This document shows positions 25,741-33,853 of a stretch of DNA of 64,000 nucleotides, piece after piece (position 1 is the first letter of the stretch; every line of letters starts with the position of its first letter). The translations under genes were made by a program, and so were the position numbers. Under the pieces are notes generated by a model that did no database searches, was not told the DNA's origin, and was given only the letters and a program-made list of their open reading frames with translations. The DNA is from Oxalobacter formigenes (GTDB lineage: Bacteria > Pseudomonadota > Gammaproteobacteria > Burkholderiales > Burkholderiaceae_D), in NCBI RefSeq assembly GCF_002127965.1, contig NZ_CP018787.1, forward strand, positions 1,736,001 through 1,800,000, read 5' to 3'.

Positions 25741-25910
25741 AAAAAAGCTTTCCGGTTCATGAGGTGATGGCGGAAAGCTTTAAAAATAAAAAAACCTCCA
25801 TTCGGAGGCATGAAATAAAAAAGCCTCCCATCAGGAAGGCTTCAGGTATAAAAAAGGCCTCTTCCGTCCGGAGAAGCCCTGACATATCAAAAACGGGCGC
25901 AATGCGCCCT
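25741..25910 (-). repeat. array of five tandem terminator-like hairpins in the leader of the 25722 gene
   Basis: Sense-direction order on the minus strand: 25895-25909 (GGGCGC/GCGCCC), 25856-25880, 25823-25840, 25795-25808 and 25746-25780. Most are followed by TTTTTT. The number, order and last-hairpin geometry match the array at 1366-1531 although loops and several stem bases differ. Here the region lies between divergent genes, so no upstream minus-strand transcript needs terminating. Confidence 0.78.
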
Positions 25911-26092
25911 ACCCCTTTCTTTTTACACGCCTTTTCCTCTTCTGTCAGCTATGCGCAACGCCGCATGAGGCATATTTCCCACTTCTCTGCACCACAAGCG
26001 CCATTTGCGTGCAAAGCCATCCGATATCGGACACTTCCTGTTATGATCCAGACAAGTTAATGACCTTTGACCCATAGCAAAATCGTAAAATC

Positions 26093-27028
26093 ATGGCACT
26101 CCCTTCTTTCCCGTCATCCCCATTCATCAAGTGGCTCTCCCGTCTGGCGCTGGTCTGTTTCATCCTGCCCGCGATGCCGATCGAAGCCGTTGCAAAAGAC
26201 CGGAGCGAAGGTGTGAAGCTTTACTATAACCAGCAATACAAAAAGGCCGCCCCTTTCCTGATGAAAGAAGCCAAAAAAGGCAATGCCAAGGCACAGGTCT
26301 GCCTCGGGATGATGTATCAGGAGGGTCTTGGCCTGAAACAGAACTACATGCTGGCCAGACGCTGGTATGAAAAATCGGCGAAGAAAAACCGGGCTGACGC
26401 ACAAACTTTCCTCGGCATGCTCTACAGTCAGGGGCTTGGTGTGGCGAAAGATTTCGAAAAAGCCAAATATTGGTTCGACAAGGCCGCCGGACAGGGCTTT
26501 GCCCCTGCCCAGACACTCGTCGGCCTGATGTACGCCAAAGGCGTCGGCACCGCAAAAAGCATGTCGCAAGCGGAAAAATGGCTGCGGCTGGCCGCCAAAC
26601 AGGGTGAACCGGACGCCCAGACCTATCTGGGCCTTTTGTACCTTGACGGCACTGAACTGCCGCAGGACGTAGGTGAAGCCGCGCGACTTTTGAAAGAAGC
26701 GGCCGTAAAAGGCGACCCGAACGCCCAGTCTGCACTGGGCATGATGTATTTTTCCGGCAAGGGGGTCGATCAGGACATGAACGAGTCGGAAAAATGGCTT
26801 GAAAAGGCGGCCATTGCCGGTAACGTCGATGCACAGACTTTCCTCGGCAACCTCTATTACAAGGGTATCGGCGTCGCGAAAGACGATACCCGCGCACGCT
26901 ACTGGCTTCAGAAAGCGGCGATTGCCGGTGATCCGGACGCACAGGCCACATTAAATGATATGTTGAAAGACGATGCAGCGCCCGTTTTGCCCTTCGAGGA
27001 CAAGAAGCCCCTTTCCGGTTCCCTGTAA
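26093..27028 (+). CDS. exported Sel1-repeat protein, 311 aa
   Basis: An N-terminal hydrophobic signal (WLSRLALVCFILPAMPIEAVA-KD) is followed by about seven Sel1 repeats, each of the form LG.MY..G.GV..D...A..W..KAA..G.A.AQ (for example FLGMLYSQGLGVAKDFEKAK). A short acidic/proline tail (DDAAPVLPFEDKKP) follows. It is predicted to be periplasmic. It is divergent from the hairpin array and the MSGEDDDYF gene, and lacks the conserved hairpin and C-terminus of the two cassette SLR proteins, so pairing with a tip is doubtful. Role unknown beyond protein-protein contact. Confidence 0.88.
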   Translation: MALPSFPSSPFIKWLSRLALVCFILPAMPIEAVAKDRSEGVKLYYNQQYKKAAPFLMKEAKKGNAKAQVCLGMMYQEGLGLKQNYMLARRWYEKSAKKNRADAQTFLGMLYSQGLGVAKDFEKAKYWFDKAAGQGFAPAQTLVGLMYAKGVGTAKSMSQAEKWLRLAAKQGEPDAQTYLGLLYLDGTELPQDVGEAARLLKEAAVKGDPNAQSALGMMYFSGKGVDQDMNESEKWLEKAAIAGNVDAQTFLGNLYYKGIGVAKDDTRARYWLQKAAIAGDPDAQATLNDMLKDDAAPVLPFEDKKPLSGSL

Positions 27029-27046
27029 AAACGGGCGGCCAAAACG

Positions 27047-27613
27047 CTAGAACACGCTGTAGAGAATAATCCCCGCCACCCCGGCCACGATCATGACGAG
27101 GATCGGGTCAAGCCGTTTGAAGCGCCGCATGAGAAGCAGCGAAACGGCGAAAATGCCGACGGCAATGTAATCGGTTTCGTCGAAATGTTCCGGCAACCCA
27201 TCGCTGTGCCAGAAGGACAGGAACATGATCGACAGGCCTGCAAAAGCGATCATCGCCACCACGGCGGCACGCAATTGCAAAAGCACTCCCTTGATCAGCC
27301 TGAGCTTGCGGTACCGGTAATACGCGAAGGCCAGCGACAAAACGATAATACAGGAAGGCAACACGTTCCCGATCGTCGCGATGACCGCGCCGGGAATACC
27401 GCCGACCTGCAAGCCGACGAAGGTCGCCGAATTGATCGAAATCGGGCCCGGTGTCATCTGGGAAATCGTGATGATGTCCGAAAACTGGGCCATCGTCAGC
27501 CAGGGATGCACTTCGACGACCTGATGCTGGATCAGCGGCATTGCGGCGTATCCGCCCCCGATGCTGAAAAGGCCGATCTGGAAAAAGCTCCAGAAAAGTT
27601 GCCAGTAAATCAT
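27047..27613 (-). CDS. chromate-type transporter, short-chain subunit
   Basis: 188 residues, one CHR domain: IGLFSIGGGYAAMPLIQHQV near the N-terminus and FSDIITISQMTPGPISINSA, the two family hallmarks, with about six membrane segments. Short-chain CHR proteins work as pairs encoded by overlapping genes; here the start codon overlaps the stop of the partner gene at 27610 (ATGA). Characterised pairs export chromate, but many have other or unknown anion substrates. Confidence 0.9.
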   Translation of the reverse strand: MIYWQLFWSFFQIGLFSIGGGYAAMPLIQHQVVEVHPWLTMAQFSDIITISQMTPGPISINSATFVGLQVGGIPGAVIATIGNVLPSCIIVLSLAFAYYRYRKLRLIKGVLLQLRAAVVAMIAFAGLSIMFLSFWHSDGLPEHFDETDYIAVGIFAVSLLLMRRFKRLDPILVMIVAGVAGIILYSVF

Positions 27614-28257
27614 AGGCCGCCATCCCTGTCGCGTTGCCGGGTGCTTCGGGTCTGTTTCAGTCTGGACAGCTTCAGTTTCCTGAGCCGTTCGCCATAGACT
27701 GTATCGATCACCCCGATTGCGCCACAGACGAGGATGACGATGAAGACATTCACGTCAAAGAAAAAGACCGCCAGAAACGACCCGATAAGAATGACGTAAG
27801 GAAGCCATTTTTTCGGGGCAAGCACGCCCTTGCCCATTGTAATGACCACATCGATGATAATGGCGGCGACGCACGCCTGCATACCTTTCATCGCCATCGC
27901 GACATAAGTATTGCTTTTGAAAGCGGCGTAAAACATCGAAATGATGGTCAGGATGATCAGCGGTGGAAGTACCGTGCCGAGAACGGTGACGAACACGCCC
28001 ATGATTCCGGCCAGCCGGTAACCGACGAGAATGGACGCGTTTACCGCCATCGATCCGGGGGCCGACTGGGCGATTGCCGTCAAATCCATCATTTCGTCCT
28101 CATCGATCCAGTGCTTTTCCTCCATGAACTTCTTGCGCATCAGGGGGACGATGACGAAACCACCGCCCAGCGTGAACATGCTGAGCTGGAAAGTGGCACT
28201 AAACAGATCCCAGTAAAATTTTTTGTCCCGGTTCATCATTATTTTCGGCAAGATCAT
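27610..28257 (-). CDS. chromate-type transporter, short-chain subunit (partner)
   Basis: 215 residues, one CHR domain: LSMFTLGGGFVIVPLMRKKF and MDLTAIAQSAPGSMAVNASI are the equivalents of the motifs in the partner. The C-terminus is a basic tail (RLKQTRSTRQRDRDGG) likely cytoplasmic. The frame has ATGs at 28257 and at codons 7-8; the latter (MNRDKKFYWDLF) is also a plausible start. It forms a two-gene operon with 27047-27613 through a 4-nt overlap. Inner membrane. Confidence 0.9.
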   Translation of the reverse strand: MILPKIMMNRDKKFYWDLFSATFQLSMFTLGGGFVIVPLMRKKFMEEKHWIDEDEMMDLTAIAQSAPGSMAVNASILVGYRLAGIMGVFVTVLGTVLPPLIILTIISMFYAAFKSNTYVAMAMKGMQACVAAIIIDVVITMGKGVLAPKKWLPYVILIGSFLAVFFFDVNVFIVILVCGAIGVIDTVYGERLRKLKLSRLKQTRSTRQRDRDGGL

Positions 28258-28639
28258 TCAAAGGGCAGAACATGTATCTCCCGCCTGACAGACGATGCGG
28301 TCAACAAAGCCCGGGAACTGTCCGGTTTTCTTCACGGCAACGAACGAGGAAGGAATCCCTTCATGAAAAAAGGCATTTCTTCACTGCAATCTTTCCATTT
28401 TTTCATAAAAAGACGGCTTTCACAAATCCGGCCTCCTCCTTTGCCAACCGCAAAAAACCTGAGTCCGACAGCCGGAAAAACGGAAAAATAACTGGAAGTC
28501 AAATTTTCATTACAGATAACGTTTTTTGCATGTCATTTCCACTGATATCCGCGAAAATAAGCCAAAAAGACTTTTTCGATCATCAAAGCCCTGCTATCAT
28601 TATGGACTTTCCCTTCACCTAGCGTAAGAAAGACAAACT
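28258..28639. other. intergenic region, no gene seen
   Basis: About 380 nt between the divergent transporter operon and an SLR gene. It contains AT-rich promoter-like sequence toward its right end but no recognisable gene, RNA or repeat. Confidence 0.5.
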
Positions 28640-29299
28640 ATGTCCAGGGGTTCCAAAAACAAAAAGCTTTTTTTATGGCTCATTCTCGCCGCCACGATCA
28701 TCCTGATCATCATCAGCCAGACTGCTTTCGCAGTCGGTGAGCGCGACCTTGAACAGGCGATGCAGTCCTATTCCGCCGGACAATACAAAGAGGCTGTTCC
28801 CCAATTCGAAAAAGCGGCAACGCTGGGCAACAACAAGGCACAAACCATGCTGGGTGTCCTGTATTTTCAGGGCAAGGGATGCGAAAAGGACTACGTGAAG
28901 GCCGCCGAATGGTTCGACCGTGCGGCCAATGGCGGCAATATCGAAGCGCAAACCTTCATGGGCATCATCAATCTTGAAGGCCTCGGTACTCCCAAAAACG
29001 AAAAAACGGCCTATTACTGGTTCGAAAAAGCCGCCCGTGGCGGTGAAACCAGCGCACAGAATTATCTCGGCACCCTGCTCATGAATGGACAGGGCACGAA
29101 AAGAGACTCTGCAAAAGCGGCTGAATGGTTTACCAAAGCCGCCGAAAAGGGTGACCTGAACGCCCGGAAAATCCTTGGCGCGATGTACTTTCAGGGCACA
29201 GGCGTTGCCAAAGACATGGTAAAAGCCCGGTACTGGCTGCAAAAAGCGGCTGATGACGGTGACATGGACGCAAAAAACATGCTCTCCGAACTCAAATAA
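28640..29299 (+). CDS. exported Sel1-repeat protein, 219 aa
   Basis: Signal-anchor-like N-terminus (LFLWLILAATIILIIISQTAFA-VG), then five Sel1 repeats (for example MLGVLYFQGKGCEKDYVKAA, FMGIINLEGLGTPKNEKTAY). The last repeat ends directly at the C-terminus (DMDAKNMLSELK). It is periplasmic, possibly membrane-anchored. It stands alone with its own promoter region. An unusual cysteine (GKGCEKD) replaces the common V or T. Function unknown beyond a scaffold role typical for Sel1 solenoids. Confidence 0.88.
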   Translation: MSRGSKNKKLFLWLILAATIILIIISQTAFAVGERDLEQAMQSYSAGQYKEAVPQFEKAATLGNNKAQTMLGVLYFQGKGCEKDYVKAAEWFDRAANGGNIEAQTFMGIINLEGLGTPKNEKTAYYWFEKAARGGETSAQNYLGTLLMNGQGTKRDSAKAAEWFTKAAEKGDLNARKILGAMYFQGTGVAKDMVKARYWLQKAADDGDMDAKNMLSELK

Positions 29300-29490
29300 A
29301 AAACGTGCGAACTGCCGGATGCGCCCAAACGTTGCATAAGCGCAAAACCGGCACCCCATAAAACGGCAAAATCCAATTACGTCAATGCAAAATACCGGCA
29401 AAGAGACGACACTCTTGCCAGTCCTGAAAACATGCCTTTTGCATGACCATGCCGCAGCACGTTTGTGACGGTAAAATCCATTCGCCCAAA

Positions 29491-30222
29491 ATGAAAGAAA
29501 ACAAATACGACTGCGAGCGTTTTTTCAAAAAATACAGCCAGATGCCCCGTTCGCAAAAAGGGCTTGAAGGCGCAGGCGAATGGCATGCCCTCGAAAAAAT
29601 GATGCCTGACTGTTGCGGCAAGCGCGTTTTGGATCTCGGCTGCGGCTATGGATGGCACTGCCGCTATGCCATCGAACATGGCGCCGTTTCGTGTACCGGT
29701 ATCGACATCTCTGAAAAAATGCTGCATCAGGCACAGAAACGAAACGGCTCGCTCTGGACAAATTACCGTTGTATGGCGATTGAGGATTTCGAATTCGAGC
29801 CGGAGAGCTTCGATGTCGTCATCAGCTCGCTGGCTTTCCATTACCTGGAATCTTTCGACGACATCTGTGAAAAAGTCCATCGCTGCCTGACTCCGGGCGG
29901 CAGTTTCGTCTTTTCCGTCGAACACCCCGTCTTCACTGCACAGGGTTCACAGGAATGGATACTGAACGAAAACGGCAGGCCAATTCACTGGCCTGTCGAC
30001 AAATACTTTACCGAAGGCAAGCGACGTGCCAGCTTTCTGGGCTCGAAAGTCACCAAATTCCACAAGACCCTGACGACTTACGTCAATGGCCTGATCAGGG
30101 CGGGTTTCACCATTACCGGACTCGTCGAACCCCGGCCTGATGAAGCCATGCTCGACATACCGGGCATGAAAAACGAATTGCGCCGCCCGATGATGCTGAT
30201 CGTTTCCGCCATCAAAAAATAA
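29491..30222 (+). CDS. class I SAM-dependent methyltransferase
   Basis: 243 residues from the ATG at 29491 (MKENKYDCERFFKKYSQM); an upstream ATG at 29443 would add 16 residues that look non-coding. Motif I is KRVLDLGCGYGWHCRYAIEH, followed by GIDISEKML (motif II) and FDVVISSLAFHYLESFDDIC and LTPGGSFVFSVEHPVFT (motifs III-IV), as in the Methyltransf_11 group of small-molecule methylases. Cytoplasmic. The gene is single, with no pathway partners nearby, so the substrate is not inferable. Confidence 0.87.
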   Translation: MKENKYDCERFFKKYSQMPRSQKGLEGAGEWHALEKMMPDCCGKRVLDLGCGYGWHCRYAIEHGAVSCTGIDISEKMLHQAQKRNGSLWTNYRCMAIEDFEFEPESFDVVISSLAFHYLESFDDICEKVHRCLTPGGSFVFSVEHPVFTAQGSQEWILNENGRPIHWPVDKYFTEGKRRASFLGSKVTKFHKTLTTYVNGLIRAGFTITGLVEPRPDEAMLDIPGMKNELRRPMMLIVSAIKK

Positions 30223-30524
30223 GACCGGCGACCGGGACACGCTTGCCAGTACACGCTTTTTTCTTCCAAGCCTCCCATTTCACGAAAGTTGCCTGCAGAC
30301 AGGCATCTGTTCGTACCAGAAACAACATTTACCCATAAAATTTCCACAGGGAAACGAAATAGCTTCTCTTCCTTTGCTACGATAGAACGATCCCCGAAAC
30401 AAACCGGCCATTGCCCGACCCGGGCGATACTGCACGTCACTGACCTGTTATCCCCTTCAAAAAATGACGGGATTGCCTGATTTTTCATCCAGACGTTTCA
30501 TTCCATTCACAGAAGGAAGGCACC
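30223..30524. other. intergenic region, no gene seen
   Basis: About 300 nt. It ends with an AGAAGGAAGGCACC ribosome site for the secreted protein gene at 30525. Nothing else recognised. Confidence 0.5.
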
Positions 30525-31511
30525 ATGAAAAAAATACACTCTGTCATTGCCCTGTTGATCGCAACAGGCCTGCTGCTGGCGATCCCGTCAGCAAACGCCA
30601 CCCAGAAATGGCAGGATATCCACGCGTCGACCACCATTACGAACAATAGCTATGCCGCAGGAGTATGCAAGCCTGCGTTATCGGACTGGCGAAAGAAAAA
30701 CTGTTCGTCAAAAACCTGCACGGCACGCTGGAACGGGCAATGGAGAAACACGACTGACTCGTCCATTTTCAGCTCAAAATCGTATGCCTTGTGCGGATCG
30801 CATATGCTGGAACGCTCATCATGGCGTGAACAACCGCTTTCCTCGCGATCGCTGACCCGCGAAGAGAGCAAAAACGCCTGCAAATACAATAACAAAACGG
30901 TCACCAACGGCTGGCAATACGACGATGTGTGCCGTGACAAACTGGACATGAATACCGGCAATCTGGGTCACGTCACTATCATCGATTCGATCGACGATGC
31001 CAATACACAGGAAATTATCAAAGGCCTGAAGGGGGAGGCGTCATCGAAAAAACTGGCGGATGGCCGTTATATTTTCGTCTTGAGAAAATACGCGAACGAT
31101 CCCGACAAGCTTGGCCTTGTCCTGCGGCGCTATGACCGCAACATCATCCAGCCCACCGGCCAGGTCTGCAAGAATGACAAATACAGTTATGCCGACAATA
31201 TCCGGAAAACCGTTTCCAAAGGCAATCCCGGACACGTTCGCCATTCGCAATTGAACGGAGGCTGGAACCCGGTCTACAGTGCGGGTGAACTCTGGGTGAA
31301 AAATGGGCAAATAATCGTTGTCTCCAACGAATCCGGCCACTTCAAGCCGACAAAAGCCTCACTTGATGCCGTGAAGGAAACGCTGGATTACCTGTCGGTT
31401 CCCACCCAAAACATTCACTTTTACGATTTCGAAAAGGATAAAGAAGCACTGGAAACGTATAAAAAACAGTGTGCAGGCGGAAAAATACAGGGTTGGGACG
31501 AGTGCCTTTAA
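30525..31511 (+). CDS. secreted protein of unknown function with an AGE...SGHF.P motif
   Basis: 328 residues with a clear signal peptide (MKKIHSVIALLIATGLLLAIPSANA-TQ) and a strong ribosome site. The middle region is cysteine-containing (about nine Cys in the mature protein, such as VCKPALSDWRKKNCSSKTC), which suggests disulfides outside the cytoplasm. The C-terminal third holds VRHSQLNGGWNPVYSAGELW, then NGQIIVVSNESGHFKPT. That arrangement (H-S-x-L...AGE...I...N-x-SGH-F/Y-x-P) resembles a small module I associate with effector or toxin proteins, but I cannot name it with certainty. It has its own terminator. Confidence 0.7.
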   Translation: MKKIHSVIALLIATGLLLAIPSANATQKWQDIHASTTITNNSYAAGVCKPALSDWRKKNCSSKTCTARWNGQWRNTTDSSIFSSKSYALCGSHMLERSSWREQPLSSRSLTREESKNACKYNNKTVTNGWQYDDVCRDKLDMNTGNLGHVTIIDSIDDANTQEIIKGLKGEASSKKLADGRYIFVLRKYANDPDKLGLVLRRYDRNIIQPTGQVCKNDKYSYADNIRKTVSKGNPGHVRHSQLNGGWNPVYSAGELWVKNGQIIVVSNESGHFKPTKASLDAVKETLDYLSVPTQNIHFYDFEKDKEALETYKKQCAGGKIQGWDECL

Positions 31512-31548
31512 GCACGCGTTCGCTACCATTCATTTTCCCTCTGTCATC

Positions 31549-31579
31549 GAAAAGACAAACCGGAATGGTTTGTCTTTTC
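31549..31579 (+). terminator. intrinsic terminator after the secreted protein gene
   Basis: GAAAAGACAAAC and GTTTGTCTTTTC form a perfect 12-bp stem with a 7-nt loop, 37 nt after the stop codon; the stem itself provides the T-run. Confidence 0.8.
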
Positions 31580-31659
31580 TTTGCTGTTTGCCATTGCACC
31601 CAAAATCCTTTTCACCACCGCATTGCCCGCGCCATACGTTTGTGTTTTAAAAAAAGTGT

Positions 31660-31736
31660 TATAATTCAATACGATTCAACTCAAAATCATTATCAAACCT
31701 CTTCAAAAAACGGCCATGAAACCGCTTAGTGTCTAA
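31660..31736 (+). promoter_or_regulatory. MATE-1 leader: TATAAT -10 box and six-codon leader ORF MKPLSV
   Basis: A consensus TATAAT (31660-31665) is followed, about 50 nt on, by a mini-ORF ATG AAA CCG CTT AGT GTC TAA (31716-31736). The MATE start is 254 nt downstream of its stop. The next MATE gene has the counterpart MKPLFV in the same place, so the short ORF is conserved. No SD is obvious. This could be an attenuation or translation-coupled leader sensing a ribosome-targeting compound. Confidence 0.5.
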
Positions 31737-31989
31737 AGCCAGACCCGACAGGCAAACGCCTTTTTCCGGTCTGGGACTCCAAAAGAAAACAGCAATACAA
31801 CCCTCGACTGACTTGTCAGCAACAGGAAAACCAAACTTCACAACCAATTACCGAGATTTCACGCTGCCGCATAAGTGTCACTATTCGTGCCACCTGTCGT
31901 GCCTTCGTTTTTGCCCACCCGGCAGACACCTCTGACCGTGCAGGCACCGCAAGCGATACGCCTGAAACTTGCCAAAAGCAAAAAATTTT

Positions 31990-33435
31990 ATGAACTCAAC
32001 TGCCCGGACACACACCAGGGGAGAAGAAGAACTCGCCAGGGGAAATATCCCCAAACTGTTTGTCAAATTCGTCATACCCGGCATGCTGGCCCTGTTCATG
32101 CTGTCGGCCCAGCTCTTCATCGACGGCCTTCTGATCGGCAACTTCATCGGCGCAAACGCCATGGGTTCCGTCAACCTTGTCATTCCGATATATGACGCCT
32201 TGATCGCCTGTGCGGTCGTCATCTGCGTCGGCTGCCAGTGCATCATCGGCATGAAACTCGGCTGTGACGACCTGCAAACCGCCAACGACACCCTGCGCAC
32301 CGGGCTGGTATTCGCCCTCGTCGCCATCGGCATTGCCGGTGCACTCGTCACTATCTTCGCCCCGGAACTCGTTCGCCTGATGGGCGCCAACGATGTCCTG
32401 CAAGACGATGCTGTCACGTTCATCCGTGTTCTGGCGCCGTTTTTCCCGTTCCCGGTCGTCATGTACCTCTTCGACGCCGTTTTGAAATCGGTGGGCCGCC
32501 CGATCTACGCCACTATCGGCATGTCGGCCATGGTTTTATCCAATGTCGTGCTCGACCTGCTCTTCATACTCGCCTTTGAATGGGGCATTGCCGGCGCCGC
32601 CTTTGCCACCGGCCTCTCCTACCTGATCGGCCTTTCCGTTTACCTGCCTGCCCTGCTGCGCAAAAACAGTCCGGTCAACCTGCTGATCGGACGCTTTAAA
32701 ATGAAACTGGTCGGAAAGCTGCTCACCATCGGCAGCGCCGAAGGCGTGACCGAACTGTCCGCCTGCGTCGTGACGCTCATGTTCAACCTCACCATGATGC
32801 ATTACGCCGGTGAAAAAGGCATCGTCGCCTTCACCGCGATCAATTACCTGAACTACGTCATGCTCGCCAGCATCATCGGCATGAGCGAAGGCCTGCGCTC
32901 GATCATCAGCTACAACTATGGCTTGGAAGCCTTCAGCCGCATCCGCAAAACCCTGCGTCTCGCCATGAAAGTCACCGCCGGATTTGCCGTCGTCATGTTT
33001 TCAGGTTTCTTCTTTTTCGGGAACGAGATGATCTCGCTCTTTTTCAGTCACGGGGAAACCGACATCATCGCACTGGCTGCCAGCGGCACTGCCATCCTCG
33101 CCTTTTCCTACCTGTTCAACGGTTTCAACATCCTGACCGCAGGCGTGTTCACGTCCATAGGACAGGCCAAATATTCCCTGTTGATCTCGCTCTTGCGCGG
33201 CTGCATTCTCCTCTTCGTCTTCCTGATGTTTTTACCGTCCTTCATGGGCATCAAGGGCATCTGGCTGACCGTTCCGCTGGCGGAAGTCTTCACCTTCCTG
33301 ATCGGCGGGGCGCTATACCTGAAAAAAATCCGGCGTATCGGTGAACGGGTTCCGGCACATAACGGTTTTGGCCACATGAAAAAAACAGGCTCAGCCAGCG
33401 AATTATCCCTTTCACGGCCACGGAATATTGCCTGA
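31990..33435 (+). CDS. MATE family multidrug exporter (copy 1)
   Basis: 481 residues from the ATG at 31990 (an in-frame TTG at 31969 is less likely). Twelve membrane segments; the start RGEEELARGNIPKLFVKFVI, then PGMLALFMLSAQLFIDGLLI and NAMGSVNLVIPIYDALIACA, fits the MepA-like branch of MATE proteins. They export cationic drugs or metabolites using a sodium or proton gradient. It is about two-thirds identical to the neighbouring copy at 33854; GSAEGVTEL and IIGMSEGLRSIISYNYG are shared. The 5' leader is about 320 nt long and contains the MKPLSV leader ORF. Confidence 0.92.
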   Translation: MNSTARTHTRGEEELARGNIPKLFVKFVIPGMLALFMLSAQLFIDGLLIGNFIGANAMGSVNLVIPIYDALIACAVVICVGCQCIIGMKLGCDDLQTANDTLRTGLVFALVAIGIAGALVTIFAPELVRLMGANDVLQDDAVTFIRVLAPFFPFPVVMYLFDAVLKSVGRPIYATIGMSAMVLSNVVLDLLFILAFEWGIAGAAFATGLSYLIGLSVYLPALLRKNSPVNLLIGRFKMKLVGKLLTIGSAEGVTELSACVVTLMFNLTMMHYAGEKGIVAFTAINYLNYVMLASIIGMSEGLRSIISYNYGLEAFSRIRKTLRLAMKVTAGFAVVMFSGFFFFGNEMISLFFSHGETDIIALAASGTAILAFSYLFNGFNILTAGVFTSIGQAKYSLLISLLRGCILLFVFLMFLPSFMGIKGIWLTVPLAEVFTFLIGGALYLKKIRRIGERVPAHNGFGHMKKTGSASELSLSRPRNIA

Positions 33436-33599
33436 AAGAACCTGTTTTTTCATCACAAAAGTCCTTCTCCACGTCAAGGCTAAAAGCCTTATTTTCGAAA
33501 AATGTCAAAATCTGGTAAAATAAGCCGTTCAGAATGCTAAATGTGTCTAAAAACATAAAAAGTGAACTGAATGTCAATAAATTATTTTTTCAATCAACC

Positions 33600-33620
33600 A
33601 TGAAACCGCTCTTTGTTTAG
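33600..33620 (+). promoter_or_regulatory. MATE-2 leader ORF MKPLFV
   Basis: ATG AAA CCG CTC TTT GTT TAG, 233 nt before the MATE-2 start. It corresponds to MKPLSV ahead of MATE-1. The rest of the 418-nt spacer contains several GC-rich partial inverted repeats and a shared CGCTGCCGC / CCGGCAG region with the MATE-1 leader; no known riboswitch class was recognised. Confidence 0.5.
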
Positions 33621-33853
33621 CACCAGGGGAAACGGGCTACCGCCTGTCACATCAACCTGATGTTTCCAGCGAAATGATGCAGGAAACGTGCTTGAAAGGT
33701 TTTTCGGCCAAAAAAGGGGCAATCCCTTCAAAACCGCAGTTTTAAGTTAACCGCATTTTGTTTCGTCGCTGCCGCCATACCGGCAGGATTCGCTGTACAC
33801 AAGCCGATTGCAACCGATGAGCTTTTATAAACTCCGGAAAGCATGAGATTAAA

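Noticed and set aside
27185-28491. Plus-strand ORFs of 170 and 285 codons opposite the chromate-type transporters
   Set aside because: Shadows rich in H, R, D and Q; the minus strand carries the conserved paired CHR domains with ATGA overlap.
31512-33853. Known riboswitch (guanidine or other) in the MATE leaders
   Set aside because: Some GC-rich stems are shared, but I could not match the conserved core of any riboswitch class, so only the leader ORFs are reported.
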